In this document: positions 14,624 through 21,488 of the stretch, one piece after another
Layout: each line of letters starts with the position of its first letter
Position numbering within the stretch: position 1 is the stretch's first letter
DNA from: an uncultured Actinomyces sp.
GTDB lineage: Bacteria > Actinomycetota > Actinomycetes > Actinomycetales > Actinomycetaceae
DNA length: 21,488 bases
Direction of reading: 5' to 3'
Assembly: GCA_900554605.1 (NCBI GenBank)
Contig: USHU01000002.1
Coordinates: forward strand, 1 to 21,488
Position numbers and translations under genes: made by a program
Notes under the pieces: model-generated
Seen by the model: the letters and a program-made list of their open reading frames with translations, nothing else
The model's database searches: none
Told to the model about the DNA's origin: nothing

Positions 14624-16654
14624 GTGGCTGAAACGCAAGAACCAACAGTCGATGACGGATCCGACGGCTACGGCGCGTCAGATATTACCGTCCTCGAAGG
14701 TTTGGAGGCGGTGCGTAAGCGCCCCGGTATGTACATTGGGTCAACCGGTGAGCGCGGCCTACACCACCTGGTGTACGAGGTAGTTGATAATTCCGTTGAC
14801 GAGGCCTTGGCTGGCTACGCGGACCACATTGAGGTCACGATCCTGGCCGATGGCGGTATTCGCGTCGTCGATAACGGCCGCGGTATTCCTGTCGACGAAC
14901 ACCCCACCGAGCACAAGCCCACGGTCGAGGTCGTCATGACGATTCTCCACGCCGGTGGTAAGTTCGGCGGCGGCGGTTACGCCGTCTCCGGTGGTCTTCA
15001 CGGCGTGGGTATCTCGGTTGTGAATGCGCTGTCAACGCGCGTTGACACGGTTATTCGTAGGCAGGGCTACGCATGGCGCATGTCTTTTGCCAACGGTGGT
15101 CATCCCATCACAGAGCTCGTTCGCGGTGAAGAAACCCACGAGACCGGCACGACGCAAACCTTCTACCCGGATCCCGAAATCTTTGAGACGACCGTTTTCG
15201 ATTTTGAGACCCTGCGTCAACGTTTCCAGCAGATGGCCTTCCTCAACAAGGGACTGCGCATTACCTTGACCGATGAGCGTGAAAGTGCCACCGGCGAAGG
15301 CGACGAAATCGCAGGCGACGAGCAGGCCTCGGAAGAAAAGCACAAGGGATTCCGCCAGGTTTCCTACATGTACGAGCACGGTCTGCGTGACTACGTGGAG
15401 TACCTGGATTCAGCGAAGAAGACCGAAGCGATTAACGCTGACATCATCGACTTCGAAGCGGAAAACGACGAGGGCACCATGAGTGTGGAAATCGCCATGC
15501 AGTGGACCACCTCGTATTCCTCTTCGGTTCACACCTTCGCGAACACGATCAACACCACCGAAGGTGGCATGCACGAAGAAGGCTTCCGTACGGCGCTGAC
15601 TTCGCTGGTGAACCGCTATGGGCGCGAAAAGGGAATCATCCGCGACAAGGATGACAACCTCACCGGTGACGATGTGCGTGAAGGCCTCACCGCCGTCATC
15701 TCCATCAAGCTCACCGAGCCCCAGTTCGAAGGTCAGACGAAGACGAAGCTCGGAAACACTGAAGCTCGTACTTTCGTTCAGCAGCAGGTCTACTCCAAGC
15801 TCACCGACTGGTTCGACGCGCACCCCGCAGACGCGAAAGCCATTATCTCGAAGGGCCAGGCCGCCCAGGCCGCTCGCGTTGCCGCACGAAAGGCGCGCGA
15901 GGCTACCCGCCGTAAGGGCGTTCTGGAATCGGCCTCGATGCCCGGAAAGCTGCGCGACTGCTCCTCGCGAGTGCCCTCAGAATGCGAAATCTTCATCGTC
16001 GAGGGTGACTCCGCAGGCGGTTCGGCCGTCGGCGGACGCGACCCCGAACACCAGGCGATTTTGCCGATCCGAGGCAAGATCTTGAACGTGGAAAAGGCTC
16101 GCCTGGACCGCGCCCTGAGCTCGGATACGATTCGCTCCCTGATCACCGCTTTCGGCACCGGAATTGGCGAGGATTTCGATCTGTCGAAGCTGCGCTACGG
16201 CAAGATTGTCATCATGGCAGATGCCGATGTGGACGGCCAGCACATCGCAACCCTGTTGCTCACGCTGCTCTTCCGTTACATGCGTCCCCTGGTCGAACAG
16301 GGACACACCTTCATCGCTATGCCTCCGTTGTACCGCATCAAGTGGTCGAATGCGGAGCACGAATTCGCTTACTCGGACAAGGAACGCGACGAAATGCTTG
16401 CCGCGGGAGCTGCTGCAAACCGCAGGCTTCCCAAGGAAGGCGGCATCCAGCGCTACAAGGGTCTGGGTGAGATGAATGATCACGAGCTGTGGGAAACCAC
16501 CATGGATCCTCAGCACCGCATCCTCAAGCAGGTCACTCTCGAAGATGCAGCAGATGCCGATGAGACCTTCACCATCTTGATGGGTGACGACGTCGAGAGG
16601 CGCCGCACGTTTATCCAGCGCAACGCCACCGACGTGCGCTTCCTCGACATCTAA
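14624..16654 (+). CDS. gyrB: DNA gyrase subunit B
   Basis: A 676-residue ATPase and TOPRIM subunit of gyrase, which adds negative supercoils. The GHKL ATPase part shows [14 protein letters not shown] (29-41), catalytic E52 in [11 protein letters not shown], and [10 protein letters not shown]. The TOPRIM part shows EGDSAGGSA with E460, [12 protein letters not shown] and DADVDGQHI with D533/D535/D537; the last part has the [10 protein letters not shown] block. An acidic insert ([19 protein letters not shown], about 224-242) lies in the transducer domain, where mycobacterial GyrB carries its own extra loop. The start is GTG at 14624 with GAGGGGAG upstream. The leader includes a small stem at 14589-14602 (CACCC/GGGTG) and a possible -10, TAGAAT (14538-14543), with no good -35. 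Confidence 0.98.
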   Translation: MAETQEPTVDDGSDGYGASDITVLEGLEAVRKRPGMYIGSTGERGLHHLVYEVVDNSVDEALAGYADHIEVTILADGGIRVVDNGRGIPVDEHPTEHKPTVEVVMTILHAGGKFGGGGYAVSGGLHGVGISVVNALSTRVDTVIRRQGYAWRMSFANGGHPITELVRGEETHETGTTQTFYPDPEIFETTVFDFETLRQRFQQMAFLNKGLRITLTDERESATGEGDEIAGDEQASEEKHKGFRQVSYMYEHGLRDYVEYLDSAKKTEAINADIIDFEAENDEGTMSVEIAMQWTTSYSSSVHTFANTINTTEGGMHEEGFRTALTSLVNRYGREKGIIRDKDDNLTGDDVREGLTAVISIKLTEPQFEGQTKTKLGNTEARTFVQQQVYSKLTDWFDAHPADAKAIISKGQAAQAARVAARKAREATRRKGVLESASMPGKLRDCSSRVPSECEIFIVEGDSAGGSAVGGRDPEHQAILPIRGKILNVEKARLDRALSSDTIRSLITAFGTGIGEDFDLSKLRYGKIVIMADADVDGQHIATLLLTLLFRYMRPLVEQGHTFIAMPPLYRIKWSNAEHEFAYSDKERDEMLAAGAAANRRLPKEGGIQRYKGLGEMNDHELWETTMDPQHRILKQVTLEDAADADETFTILMGDDVERRRTFIQRNATDVRFLDI

Positions 16655-16719
16655 AGCCCAGCGATGGGGTCGCAACGCACGCGCGGCCTCGTCAGTAGAA
16701 AACGAAACGAAGGACCAAA

Positions 16720-19341
16720 GTGAGCGACGAACAGACAGTCGATGCCGAACACATCCGCGACATCGAACGTATTCGCCAGGTCGACCTGCAAAAGGAAATG
16801 CAGCGCTCTTACCTCGACTACGCAATGAGCGTGATCGTCGGGCGCGCGCTGCCCGACGTTCGTGACGGACTCAAGCCCGTGCACCGCCGTATTCTCTACG
16901 CGATGTACGACGGTGGTTACCGTCCCACCTCTTCATTCTCCAAGTCATCGCGCATCGTCGGTGACGTCATGGGTAACTACCACCCGCACGGCGACGCGGC
17001 AATCTACGATGCGCTCGCACGCCTCGTGCAGCCCTGGTCGCTGCGCGCCCCGTTGGTGGCAGGCCAAGGTAACTTCGGAACCCCCGGTAACCTCGGCCCG
17101 GCAGCACCGCGTTACACCGAATGTAAGATGGCACCCCTGGCCATGGAAATGGTCCGCGATATCGACGAAGAATGCGTTGATTTCCAGGACAACTACGATG
17201 GCCGCAACCAGGAACCGACCATTCTTCCCTCCCGATTCCCCAACGTCTTGGTGAATGGTTCGGAAGGTATTGCCGTCGGTATGGCCACCCGAATCCCCCC
17301 GCACAACCTGCGTGAAGTCGCACGCGGCGTGCAGTGGGCGCTGGACAACCCCGAGGCCTCGCGCGAAGAATTGCTTGACGCTCTGATCAAGCTCATTCCC
17401 GGCCCCGATTTCCCAACCGGCGCAACGATTTTGGGCCACCGTGGAATTGAGGATGCCTACCGTACGGGACGCGGCTCCATCACTCAGCGAGCCGTTGTTA
17501 GCGTTGAAGAGATCCAGGGACGCCAGTGCCTAGTGGTCACCGAGCTTCCCTATCAGGTCAACCCCGACAACCTGGCAGACAAGATTGCTCAGCTGGTTCG
17601 CGACGGTCAGATCCAGGGCATTGCGGATATTCGCGATGAGACCTCGGGACGTACCGGTCAGCGTTTGGTGATTGTCCTTAAGCGTGACGCGGTCGCCAAG
17701 GTTGTTTTGAACAACCTCTACAAGCGCACCTCCCTGCAAGAGAACTTCTCGGCGAACATGCTCGCGCTGGTCGACGGTGTTCCGCGAACCTTGTCGATTG
17801 ACGGCTTTATCCGCCACTGGGTTGCTCACCAGATCGATGTGATTGTGCGCCGTACGCAATTCCGCCTGCGCAAGGCTCAAGAGCGTTTGCACATCTTGGA
17901 CGGTTACCTCAAGGCACTGGATGCATTGGATGAGGTCATTGCCCTGATTCGTCGCTCGCCCACGGTTGACGAGGCGCGAAGCGGCTTGATGGAGTTGCTC
18001 GATGTTGATGAGATCCAGGCCGACGCGATCTTGGCTCTGCAGCTGCGCCGCCTGGCCGCTCTGGAACGTCAGAAGATTTTGAACGAGCACGCAGAACTGC
18101 GTGCACGCGTTGAAGATCTGCAGGATATCTTGGCTAAGCCCGAACGTCAGCGCGCGATTATCTCCGAAGAACTCGGTGAAATCGTTGAAAAGTATGGTGA
18201 TGAGCGCCGCACGACCATCGTTCCCTTCGACGGGGAGATGTCGATGGAAGACCTCATCCCCGAAGAAGATGTTGTCGTCACCATTACCCGCGATGGCTTC
18301 GCAAAGCGCACCCGCACCGACAACTACCGTTCCCAGAAACGAGGCGGTAAGGGCGTTCGTGGGACCCAGTTGCGTGGCGATGACGTGGTGGAACACTTCT
18401 TCGTCACAACCACGCATCACTGGCTGCTGTTCTTCACGAACCTCGGTCGCGTCTACCGCGCGAAGGCCTACGAGATTCCCGAAGGCGGTCGTGATGCCAA
18501 GGGCCAGCATGTTGCAAACCTCTTGGCATTCCAACCCGAGGAGCGCATCGCACAGGTCTTGGCAATCCGCACTTACGAGGACGCACAGTACCTGGTGCTG
18601 GCAACGAAGTCCGGCCTGGTGAAGAAGACCCCGCTGGAGATGTACAACTCTCCGCGAAGTGGTGGCATCATTGCCGTTAACCTGCGTGAGGACGAAGAGG
18701 GCAACCCCGATGAGTTGGTCTCTGCTCAGCTGGCTAACGCTGATGATGATCTGCTGCTTGTTTCGCGTGATGGTCAGGCCGTTCGCTTCGCGGCAACGGA
18801 TGAGCAGTTGCGACCCATGGGCCGCTCGACTTCGGGTGTGCGCGGTATGAAGTTCCGCGACGACGATGAGCTCTTGACCATGGACGTCCCGCGTGAAGGC
18901 ACGGACCTGCTCATTGTGACGGAGTCCGGGTACGCCAAGCGCACTCCGATCGAGGAGTACCCGACCAAGGGCCGTGGAACCATGGGCGTGCGCGTGGGTC
19001 GCCTTGTTGAAGAACGTGGTGGACTTATTGGCGCGCTGGTTGTGGATCCTGAAGAAGACATCATGGTCATTACCGAGTCCGGCAAGCTTGTCCAGGTCAA
19101 TGCTTCCGATGTTCGCCCGACCGCTCGTAACACCATGGGTGTGATCTTTGCTCGCCCCGATGAGAATGACCGAATCATTGCAGTGACGCGCAATCCTGAG
19201 CGCGACATTGACGAAGAGGATGGCGAGCAGTCGACCTCAGAAGAGGAAAACTCTCAGGTGGGTGTCGGCGAAAATAGTGACGAAACCCCCGCACAGGATG
19301 TAGCGTCAGAGCATGACGACTCACAGGAGGTTCAGGAATGA
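16720..19341 (+). CDS. gyrA: DNA gyrase subunit A
   Basis: An 873-residue DNA-cleaving gyrase subunit. The catalytic tyrosine is Y132 in RYTE. The quinolone-determining segment [10 protein letters not shown] spans 88-97: A93 stands at the E. coli S83 position and D97 at D87. The GyrA box, needed for DNA wrapping, is QKRGGKG at 539-545, within the six-bladed C-terminal domain. The last 45 or so residues (after RNPERDID) are very acidic and Ser/Glu-rich, like a long regulatory tail. The start is GTG with AAGGA 5 bases upstream. It follows gyrB by 65 bp, and its TGA overlaps the next start by 4 bp. Confidence 0.98.
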   Translation: MSDEQTVDAEHIRDIERIRQVDLQKEMQRSYLDYAMSVIVGRALPDVRDGLKPVHRRILYAMYDGGYRPTSSFSKSSRIVGDVMGNYHPHGDAAIYDALARLVQPWSLRAPLVAGQGNFGTPGNLGPAAPRYTECKMAPLAMEMVRDIDEECVDFQDNYDGRNQEPTILPSRFPNVLVNGSEGIAVGMATRIPPHNLREVARGVQWALDNPEASREELLDALIKLIPGPDFPTGATILGHRGIEDAYRTGRGSITQRAVVSVEEIQGRQCLVVTELPYQVNPDNLADKIAQLVRDGQIQGIADIRDETSGRTGQRLVIVLKRDAVAKVVLNNLYKRTSLQENFSANMLALVDGVPRTLSIDGFIRHWVAHQIDVIVRRTQFRLRKAQERLHILDGYLKALDALDEVIALIRRSPTVDEARSGLMELLDVDEIQADAILALQLRRLAALERQKILNEHAELRARVEDLQDILAKPERQRAIISEELGEIVEKYGDERRTTIVPFDGEMSMEDLIPEEDVVVTITRDGFAKRTRTDNYRSQKRGGKGVRGTQLRGDDVVEHFFVTTTHHWLLFFTNLGRVYRAKAYEIPEGGRDAKGQHVANLLAFQPEERIAQVLAIRTYEDAQYLVLATKSGLVKKTPLEMYNSPRSGGIIAVNLREDEEGNPDELVSAQLANADDDLLLVSRDGQAVRFAATDEQLRPMGRSTSGVRGMKFRDDDELLTMDVPREGTDLLIVTESGYAKRTPIEEYPTKGRGTMGVRVGRLVEERGGLIGALVVDPEEDIMVITESGKLVQVNASDVRPTARNTMGVIFARPDENDRIIAVTRNPERDIDEEDGEQSTSEEENSQVGVGENSDETPAQDVASEHDDSQEVQE

Positions 19342-19730
19342 GTGATCACGCATCCAATGACCGCGATGATCTTCCCCGTCAGGTAGACCTCGCGATTGTG
19401 CGAGTGGACCCCTGGGGAGTCATGAAGGTGGCTTTCCTTCTCAGTGTTGCACTGGGAATCGCCATGGTGGTCGCAGTGTTGATCTTGTGGCTCATGCTCA
19501 ATGCGATGCATGTCTTCGCGTCGGCAGAGAGCTTCCTGCAGTCCATCGGAGCTTCGCAGATGGTTTCGCTCTTGGACTACGTCAGGCTTCCGAAGGTCAT
19601 GGCCTACGCGACTTTGATTGCTGTGATGAATGTCGTCATGTTGACCGCCTTGTCGGCACTGGGCACATTCTTGTACAACCTGGTCGCTTCGCTCGTCGGT
19701 GGCATCAAGGTCACATTGATGGATGACTGA
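19338..19730 (+). CDS. DUF3566 transmembrane protein
   Basis: A 130-residue membrane protein of the actinobacterial DUF3566 family, regularly found right after gyrA; function unknown. Two strong hydrophobic segments lie at about 29-54 ([20 protein letters not shown]) and about 89-120 ([35 protein letters not shown]), with the [14 protein letters not shown] block before the first. The ATG overlaps the gyrA stop (ATGA) and has AGGAGG 8 bases upstream, so it is coupled to gyrA. A long hairpin terminator follows, marking the end of the gyr unit. Confidence 0.88.
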   Translation: MSDHASNDRDDLPRQVDLAIVRVDPWGVMKVAFLLSVALGIAMVVAVLILWLMLNAMHVFASAESFLQSIGASQMVSLLDYVRLPKVMAYATLIAVMNVVMLTALSALGTFLYNLVASLVGGIKVTLMDD

Positions 19731-19749
19731 TCGGGCATTCGAGCTCGTT

Positions 19750-19797
19750 GGCCCGGGGGGATTGATGTCCCCATCAATACCCCCGGGCCTGTGTTTT
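19750..19797 (+). terminator. Rho-independent terminator of the gyrB-gyrA-DUF3566 unit
   Basis: An 18-bp stem with one mismatch pairs 19750-19767 with 19772-19789 around a 4-base loop (TCCC). The base is the GC-rich GGCCCGGGGG, and a loose T-tract (TGTGTTTT, 19790-19797) follows. A smaller GCGGC/GCCGC hairpin lies at 19805-19818. Confidence 0.88.
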
Positions 19798-19895
19798 GCC
19801 TACTGCGGCGGCAGCCGCTAGGTCGTGCGTTGCACGTGATTCTGGGTGATATAGGCATCTGCCAGTAATGAGTGGGCGACGTCACGATCAACAAT

Positions 19896-19925
19896 TTGGC
19901 GCGAACGCCCGCCCACATGTACTAT
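19896..19925 (+). promoter_or_regulatory. Candidate tRNA-Ile promoter
   Basis: TTGGCG (19896-19901), an 18-bp spacer and TACTAT (19920-19925). Transcription would begin about 20 bases before the tRNA at 19953. A GTGGGCG (19872-19878) and CGCCCAC (about 19909-19915) inverted pair flanks the -35 region and could be an operator. Confidence 0.5.
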
Positions 19926-19952
19926 TTAACGCGTGCCTCTCGGCATGGCAAT

Positions 19953-20029
19953 GGGCCTATAGCTCAGTAGGTTAGAGCGCAGTCCTGATAAGACTGAGGT
20001 CGGTGGTTCGAGCCCACCTAGGCCCACCA
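19953..20029 (+). tRNA. tRNA-Ile (anticodon GAU)
   Basis: A full cloverleaf: acceptor GGGCCTA pairs with TAGGCCC, discriminator A, and a CCA end encoded at 20027-20029. The anticodon stem CAGTC/GACTG (19980-19984, 19992-19996) holds the loop CTGATAA with anticodon GAT at 19987-19989. The T-loop GGTTCGAGCC form is normal. Confidence 0.97.
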
Positions 20030-20058
20030 TCCGCAGGAACAATTGAGCGGAGGCTCCC

Positions 20059-20196
20059 ATGAAGAAGTTTGTGAAGACTCTTTCGCTAGTGGCTTGTGTC
20101 GCTGCAGTGGGGCTTGTGGTCCGGCAGATCTGCCAGGATCTCTCCGACAATGAGGAACTGTGGACATCCCTTACGGATGACGTCTCGCAGGCGTAA
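20059..20196 (+). CDS. DLW-39-family mini-protein
   Basis: A 45-residue protein, MKKFVKTLSLVACVAAVGLV then VRQICQDLSDNEELWTSLTD. It matches the actinobacterial DLW-39 pattern of a short basic start, one membrane or signal-like segment (about 7-22) and an acidic ELW-T end. Members are regularly encoded between tRNA-Ile and tRNA-Ala near gyrA, as here; function unknown. The ATG has CGGAGG 5 bases upstream. It starts 29 bases after one tRNA and stops 18 bases before the next, so it is probably transcribed with them. Here the usual D of DLW is E. Confidence 0.8.
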   Translation: MKKFVKTLSLVACVAAVGLVVRQICQDLSDNEELWTSLTDDVSQA

Positions 20197-20214
20197 ATCT
20201 GAGGGAACCCCTTT

Positions 20215-20290
20215 GGGGCTATGGCGCAATTGGTAGCGCACCTGCTTTGCAAGCAGGGGGTTACGGGTTCGAGTCCCGTTAGCTCCACCA
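20215..20290 (+). tRNA. tRNA-Ala (anticodon UGC)
   Basis: A full cloverleaf: acceptor GGGGCTA pairs with TAGCTCC (one G-U), discriminator A, and encoded CCA at 20288-20290. The anticodon stem CCTGC/GCAGG encloses TTTGCAA with anticodon TGC at 20248-20250. Confidence 0.97.
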
Positions 20291-20292
20291 CC

Positions 20293-20318
20293 AAAGGTCC
20301 AGCTTCGGCTGGGCCTTT
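20293..20318 (+). terminator. Rho-independent terminator of the tRNA unit (UUCG loop)
   Basis: An 11-bp stem (20293-20303 with 20308-20318, one G-U) around a TTCG tetraloop, running into TTTTGTTGT. It starts 3 bases after the tRNA-Ala CCA and closes the tRNA-Ile/mini-protein/tRNA-Ala unit. Confidence 0.88.
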
Positions 20319-20393
20319 TGTTGTCTACGGTGTCTAGCTTGGTATTCGGAAACCGCGCATGTAGTACCGCGTTTAACACCGCACGTGGATACG

Positions 20394-20418
20394 GCGCATA
20401 GCGCATAGCAGCGCATAG
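20394..20418. repeat. Three-copy GCGCATAG direct repeat
   Basis: GCGCATAG occurs at 20394-20401, 20401-20408 and 20411-20418, in a non-coding spacer between the tRNA terminator and the kinase-family gene. Purpose unknown; a short tandem array may simply be a slippage product. Confidence 0.6.
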
Positions 20419-20462
20419 CTCGCCGCGAGATCACACGCACATCAGACGGTTTTAGCTCGTCC

Positions 20463-20536
20463 ATTCCTGGTTTAGCTCACTCACCTACCGCCTTAAAACG
20501 GCAATAGGCCCGGAATGGGTGAGCTAAACCAGGAAT
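20463..20536. repeat. 18-bp perfect inverted repeat between convergent units
   Basis: Bases 20463-20480 (ATTCCTGGTTTAGCTCAC) are the exact complement of 20519-20536, with 38 bases between. TTTAGCTC also occurs at 20451-20458, 20 bp before its copy in the left arm, and CCATTCC (20461-20467) pairs alternatively with GGAATGG (20512-20518). It lies 17 bp beyond the stop of the - strand kinase-family gene and could be its terminator, a protein-binding site or a REP/MITE-like element; no U-tract supports simple termination. Confidence 0.7.
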
Positions 20537-20553
20537 ATGAGGAGGGGCAGTGT

Positions 20554-21488
20554 TCAGCCCGCGATCAACAGCGAGCCCTGGTCGATACGCACACCAACTT
20601 TGCGCGAGCGACCGATAGCATCGCCATCGACCTCAACAATGGCAGCCTGATCCAAAGAAAGCTCGCCTTCCGTGAGCTGCCTAAATGACAATTCAGCTGG
20701 AGACGCGGGCATATTGACGGCTGGCAATCCCAAGCTTTGCCCAAAGACCTTCAAGGACAGGTGTGCCCATCCGACAATACCAACCTGCGTATCCACAGCG
20801 ATGACATCGACTAAACCGTCATGCAAGGAAGCTTCGGGAGCCAAGGTTACGACGGGCAAATCACCGCAGTTTGCAAAGAGAACGCAGCGCGCAGTGAATC
20901 GTGTTGACACATCACTGCCGTCAGCTCCCTTTCCCTTCAGGCGCGCACCCATGCGGGGCACATTAAGCGAGTTCACCGCTGAAATGACATAGGCCGCCCA
21001 CCCGATAGTCTTCTTCAGCTCGGGGTCCGTCTTCGACATTGTTTCGCCGTCAAAGCCCATCCCAGCCAAGGTCACAAAGGGGAACTCGTCCTCCGAGGCA
21101 AGCGGGGCCTCGTCAGTGGAACGACGGGAATCCGAAGTCAAAGCGGAGAGCAGCTTTCCCTCGCAGGGAAGGGAAAAGCGCTCCTCGGGGTCAATCATGC
21201 GGAGCCACGCAAGATCAACGCTGCGGGTCGACTCACCCAAAGCAACCGCTAGAGCATCAAGGGGAGAATCCAAGGGAAGCCCAAGATTGCGGGCCAAAAC
21301 ATTACCCGTACCCTCGGGCAAGATACCCATGCGCACCCCGGTGTGAGCCAGACCAGCGGCCACCGCGCGGACAGTCCCATCGCCGCCGGCTGCGATCACA
21401 TGCGTCGCACCTGCGCGCACGGCTTTTCGTGCCTGAGAGACACCGGGATCTTCAATAGTGGTCTCGAGGAAGTGAATGTCTCGCACAC
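20554..21488 (-). CDS. Diacylglycerol/lipid kinase family protein (N-terminus outside window)
   Basis: At least 310 residues of a DAGK-catalytic-domain (YegS/LCB5-like) kinase, expected to phosphorylate a lipid such as diacylglycerol at the membrane; substrate unproven. AGGDGT (33-38 of the visible part) and PEGTGNVLARNLGLP (57-71) form the nucleotide-binding site. GMGFDGETM, ANCGDLPVVTLAPEASLHDGLVDVIAVD and the C-terminal VEVDGDAIG block are family features. Family members start with about 40-60 more residues including an NP motif, which are missing here, so the gene runs past the right edge; the GTG at 21486 is probably not the true start. It converges on the tRNA unit. Confidence 0.88.
   Translation of the reverse strand, partial: VRDIHFLETTIEDPGVSQARKAVRAGATHVIAAGGDGTVRAVAAGLAHTGVRMGILPEGTGNVLARNLGLPLDSPLDALAVALGESTRSVDLAWLRMIDPEERFSLPCEGKLLSALTSDSRRSTDEAPLASEDEFPFVTLAGMGFDGETMSKTDPELKKTIGWAAYVISAVNSLNVPRMGARLKGKGADGSDVSTRFTARCVLFANCGDLPVVTLAPEASLHDGLVDVIAVDTQVGIVGWAHLSLKVFGQSLGLPAVNMPASPAELSFRQLTEGELSLDQAAIVEVDGDAIGRSRKVGVRIDQGSLLIAG

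Noticed and set aside
17530..18534. 334-residue open frame antisense to gyrA
   Set aside because: A shadow of the high-GC gyrA coding sequence; the sense frame is an unmistakable gyrase. The same applies to the antisense frames at 15977-16825 (gyrB) and 6957-7802 (over yidC).
19926..20406. Antisense reading frames over the two tRNAs, with LTGLEPVTPCLQSRCATN-like and GLGGLEPPTSVLS-like peptides
   Set aside because: These are the well-known spurious peptides made by translating tRNA genes backwards; both overlap good cloverleaves and a real small gene.
1..21488. Mobile elements, CRISPR arrays, prophage or integration scars
   Set aside because: No transposase, integrase or regularly spaced repeat was seen, and the tRNA 3' ends are not followed by duplicated att-like copies.

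Overview
This window is the chromosomal replication-origin neighbourhood of a high-GC Gram-positive bacterium (Actinomycetota). The gene order, a DUF3566 membrane protein after gyrA, a DLW-39-type mini-protein between tRNA-Ile and tRNA-Ala, and dciA between recF and gyrB are all typical of that phylum. The moderate GC content and protein style suggest Actinomycetaceae (Actinomyces/Schaalia-like). That family-level call is an impression, not a measurement.

Layout. On the left (1-2393, + strand) is a two-gene unit: a fold-type I PLP aminotransferase followed by a D-Ala-D-Ala-ligase-type ATP-grasp enzyme. It ends in a strong hairpin shared with a convergent HAD phosphatase-like gene (- strand). 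From 3346 to 9242, all on the - strand, lies the classic block that reads in transcription order rpmH, rnpA, yidD, yidC, jag/khpB, rsmG, parA, parB. Three perfect 16-bp parS sites lie at the parB end: downstream of parB, inside parB, and just upstream of parB. The first sits inside a 36-bp perfect palindrome. From 9625 onward, on the + strand, come dnaA, dnaN, recF, dciA, gyrB, gyrA and a DUF3566 gene, closed by a long terminator hairpin. Then come tRNA-Ile(GAU), a 45-residue DLW-39-like protein, tRNA-Ala(UGC) and a UUCG-loop terminator. A short repeat-rich spacer and a convergent, truncated diacylglycerol-kinase-family gene (- strand) finish the window.

Origin. Transcription diverges around dnaA. 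Both spacers flanking dnaA (9243-9624 and 11080-11472) contain clusters of DnaA boxes, including perfect TTATCCACA copies, and several inverted repeats. oriC therefore lies here. The sequence does not decide between a single origin and a bipartite one.

How the genes work together. DnaA, DciA, DnaN and RecF cover initiation, helicase loading, clamp function and repair. GyrA/GyrB manage supercoiling. ParA/ParB/parS segregate the new origins. RpmH, RnpA, RsmG and the tRNAs serve translation, and YidD, YidC and Jag serve membrane-protein insertion and envelope control. This is a conserved core region: no mobile element, CRISPR array or clearly new system was found. The points worth a second look are local: the parS palindrome, the doubled DnaA-box clusters, an 18-bp inverted repeat near 20.5 kb, an Ala at the quinolone-determining GyrA site, an acidic GyrA tail and an acidic KH-loop in Jag.
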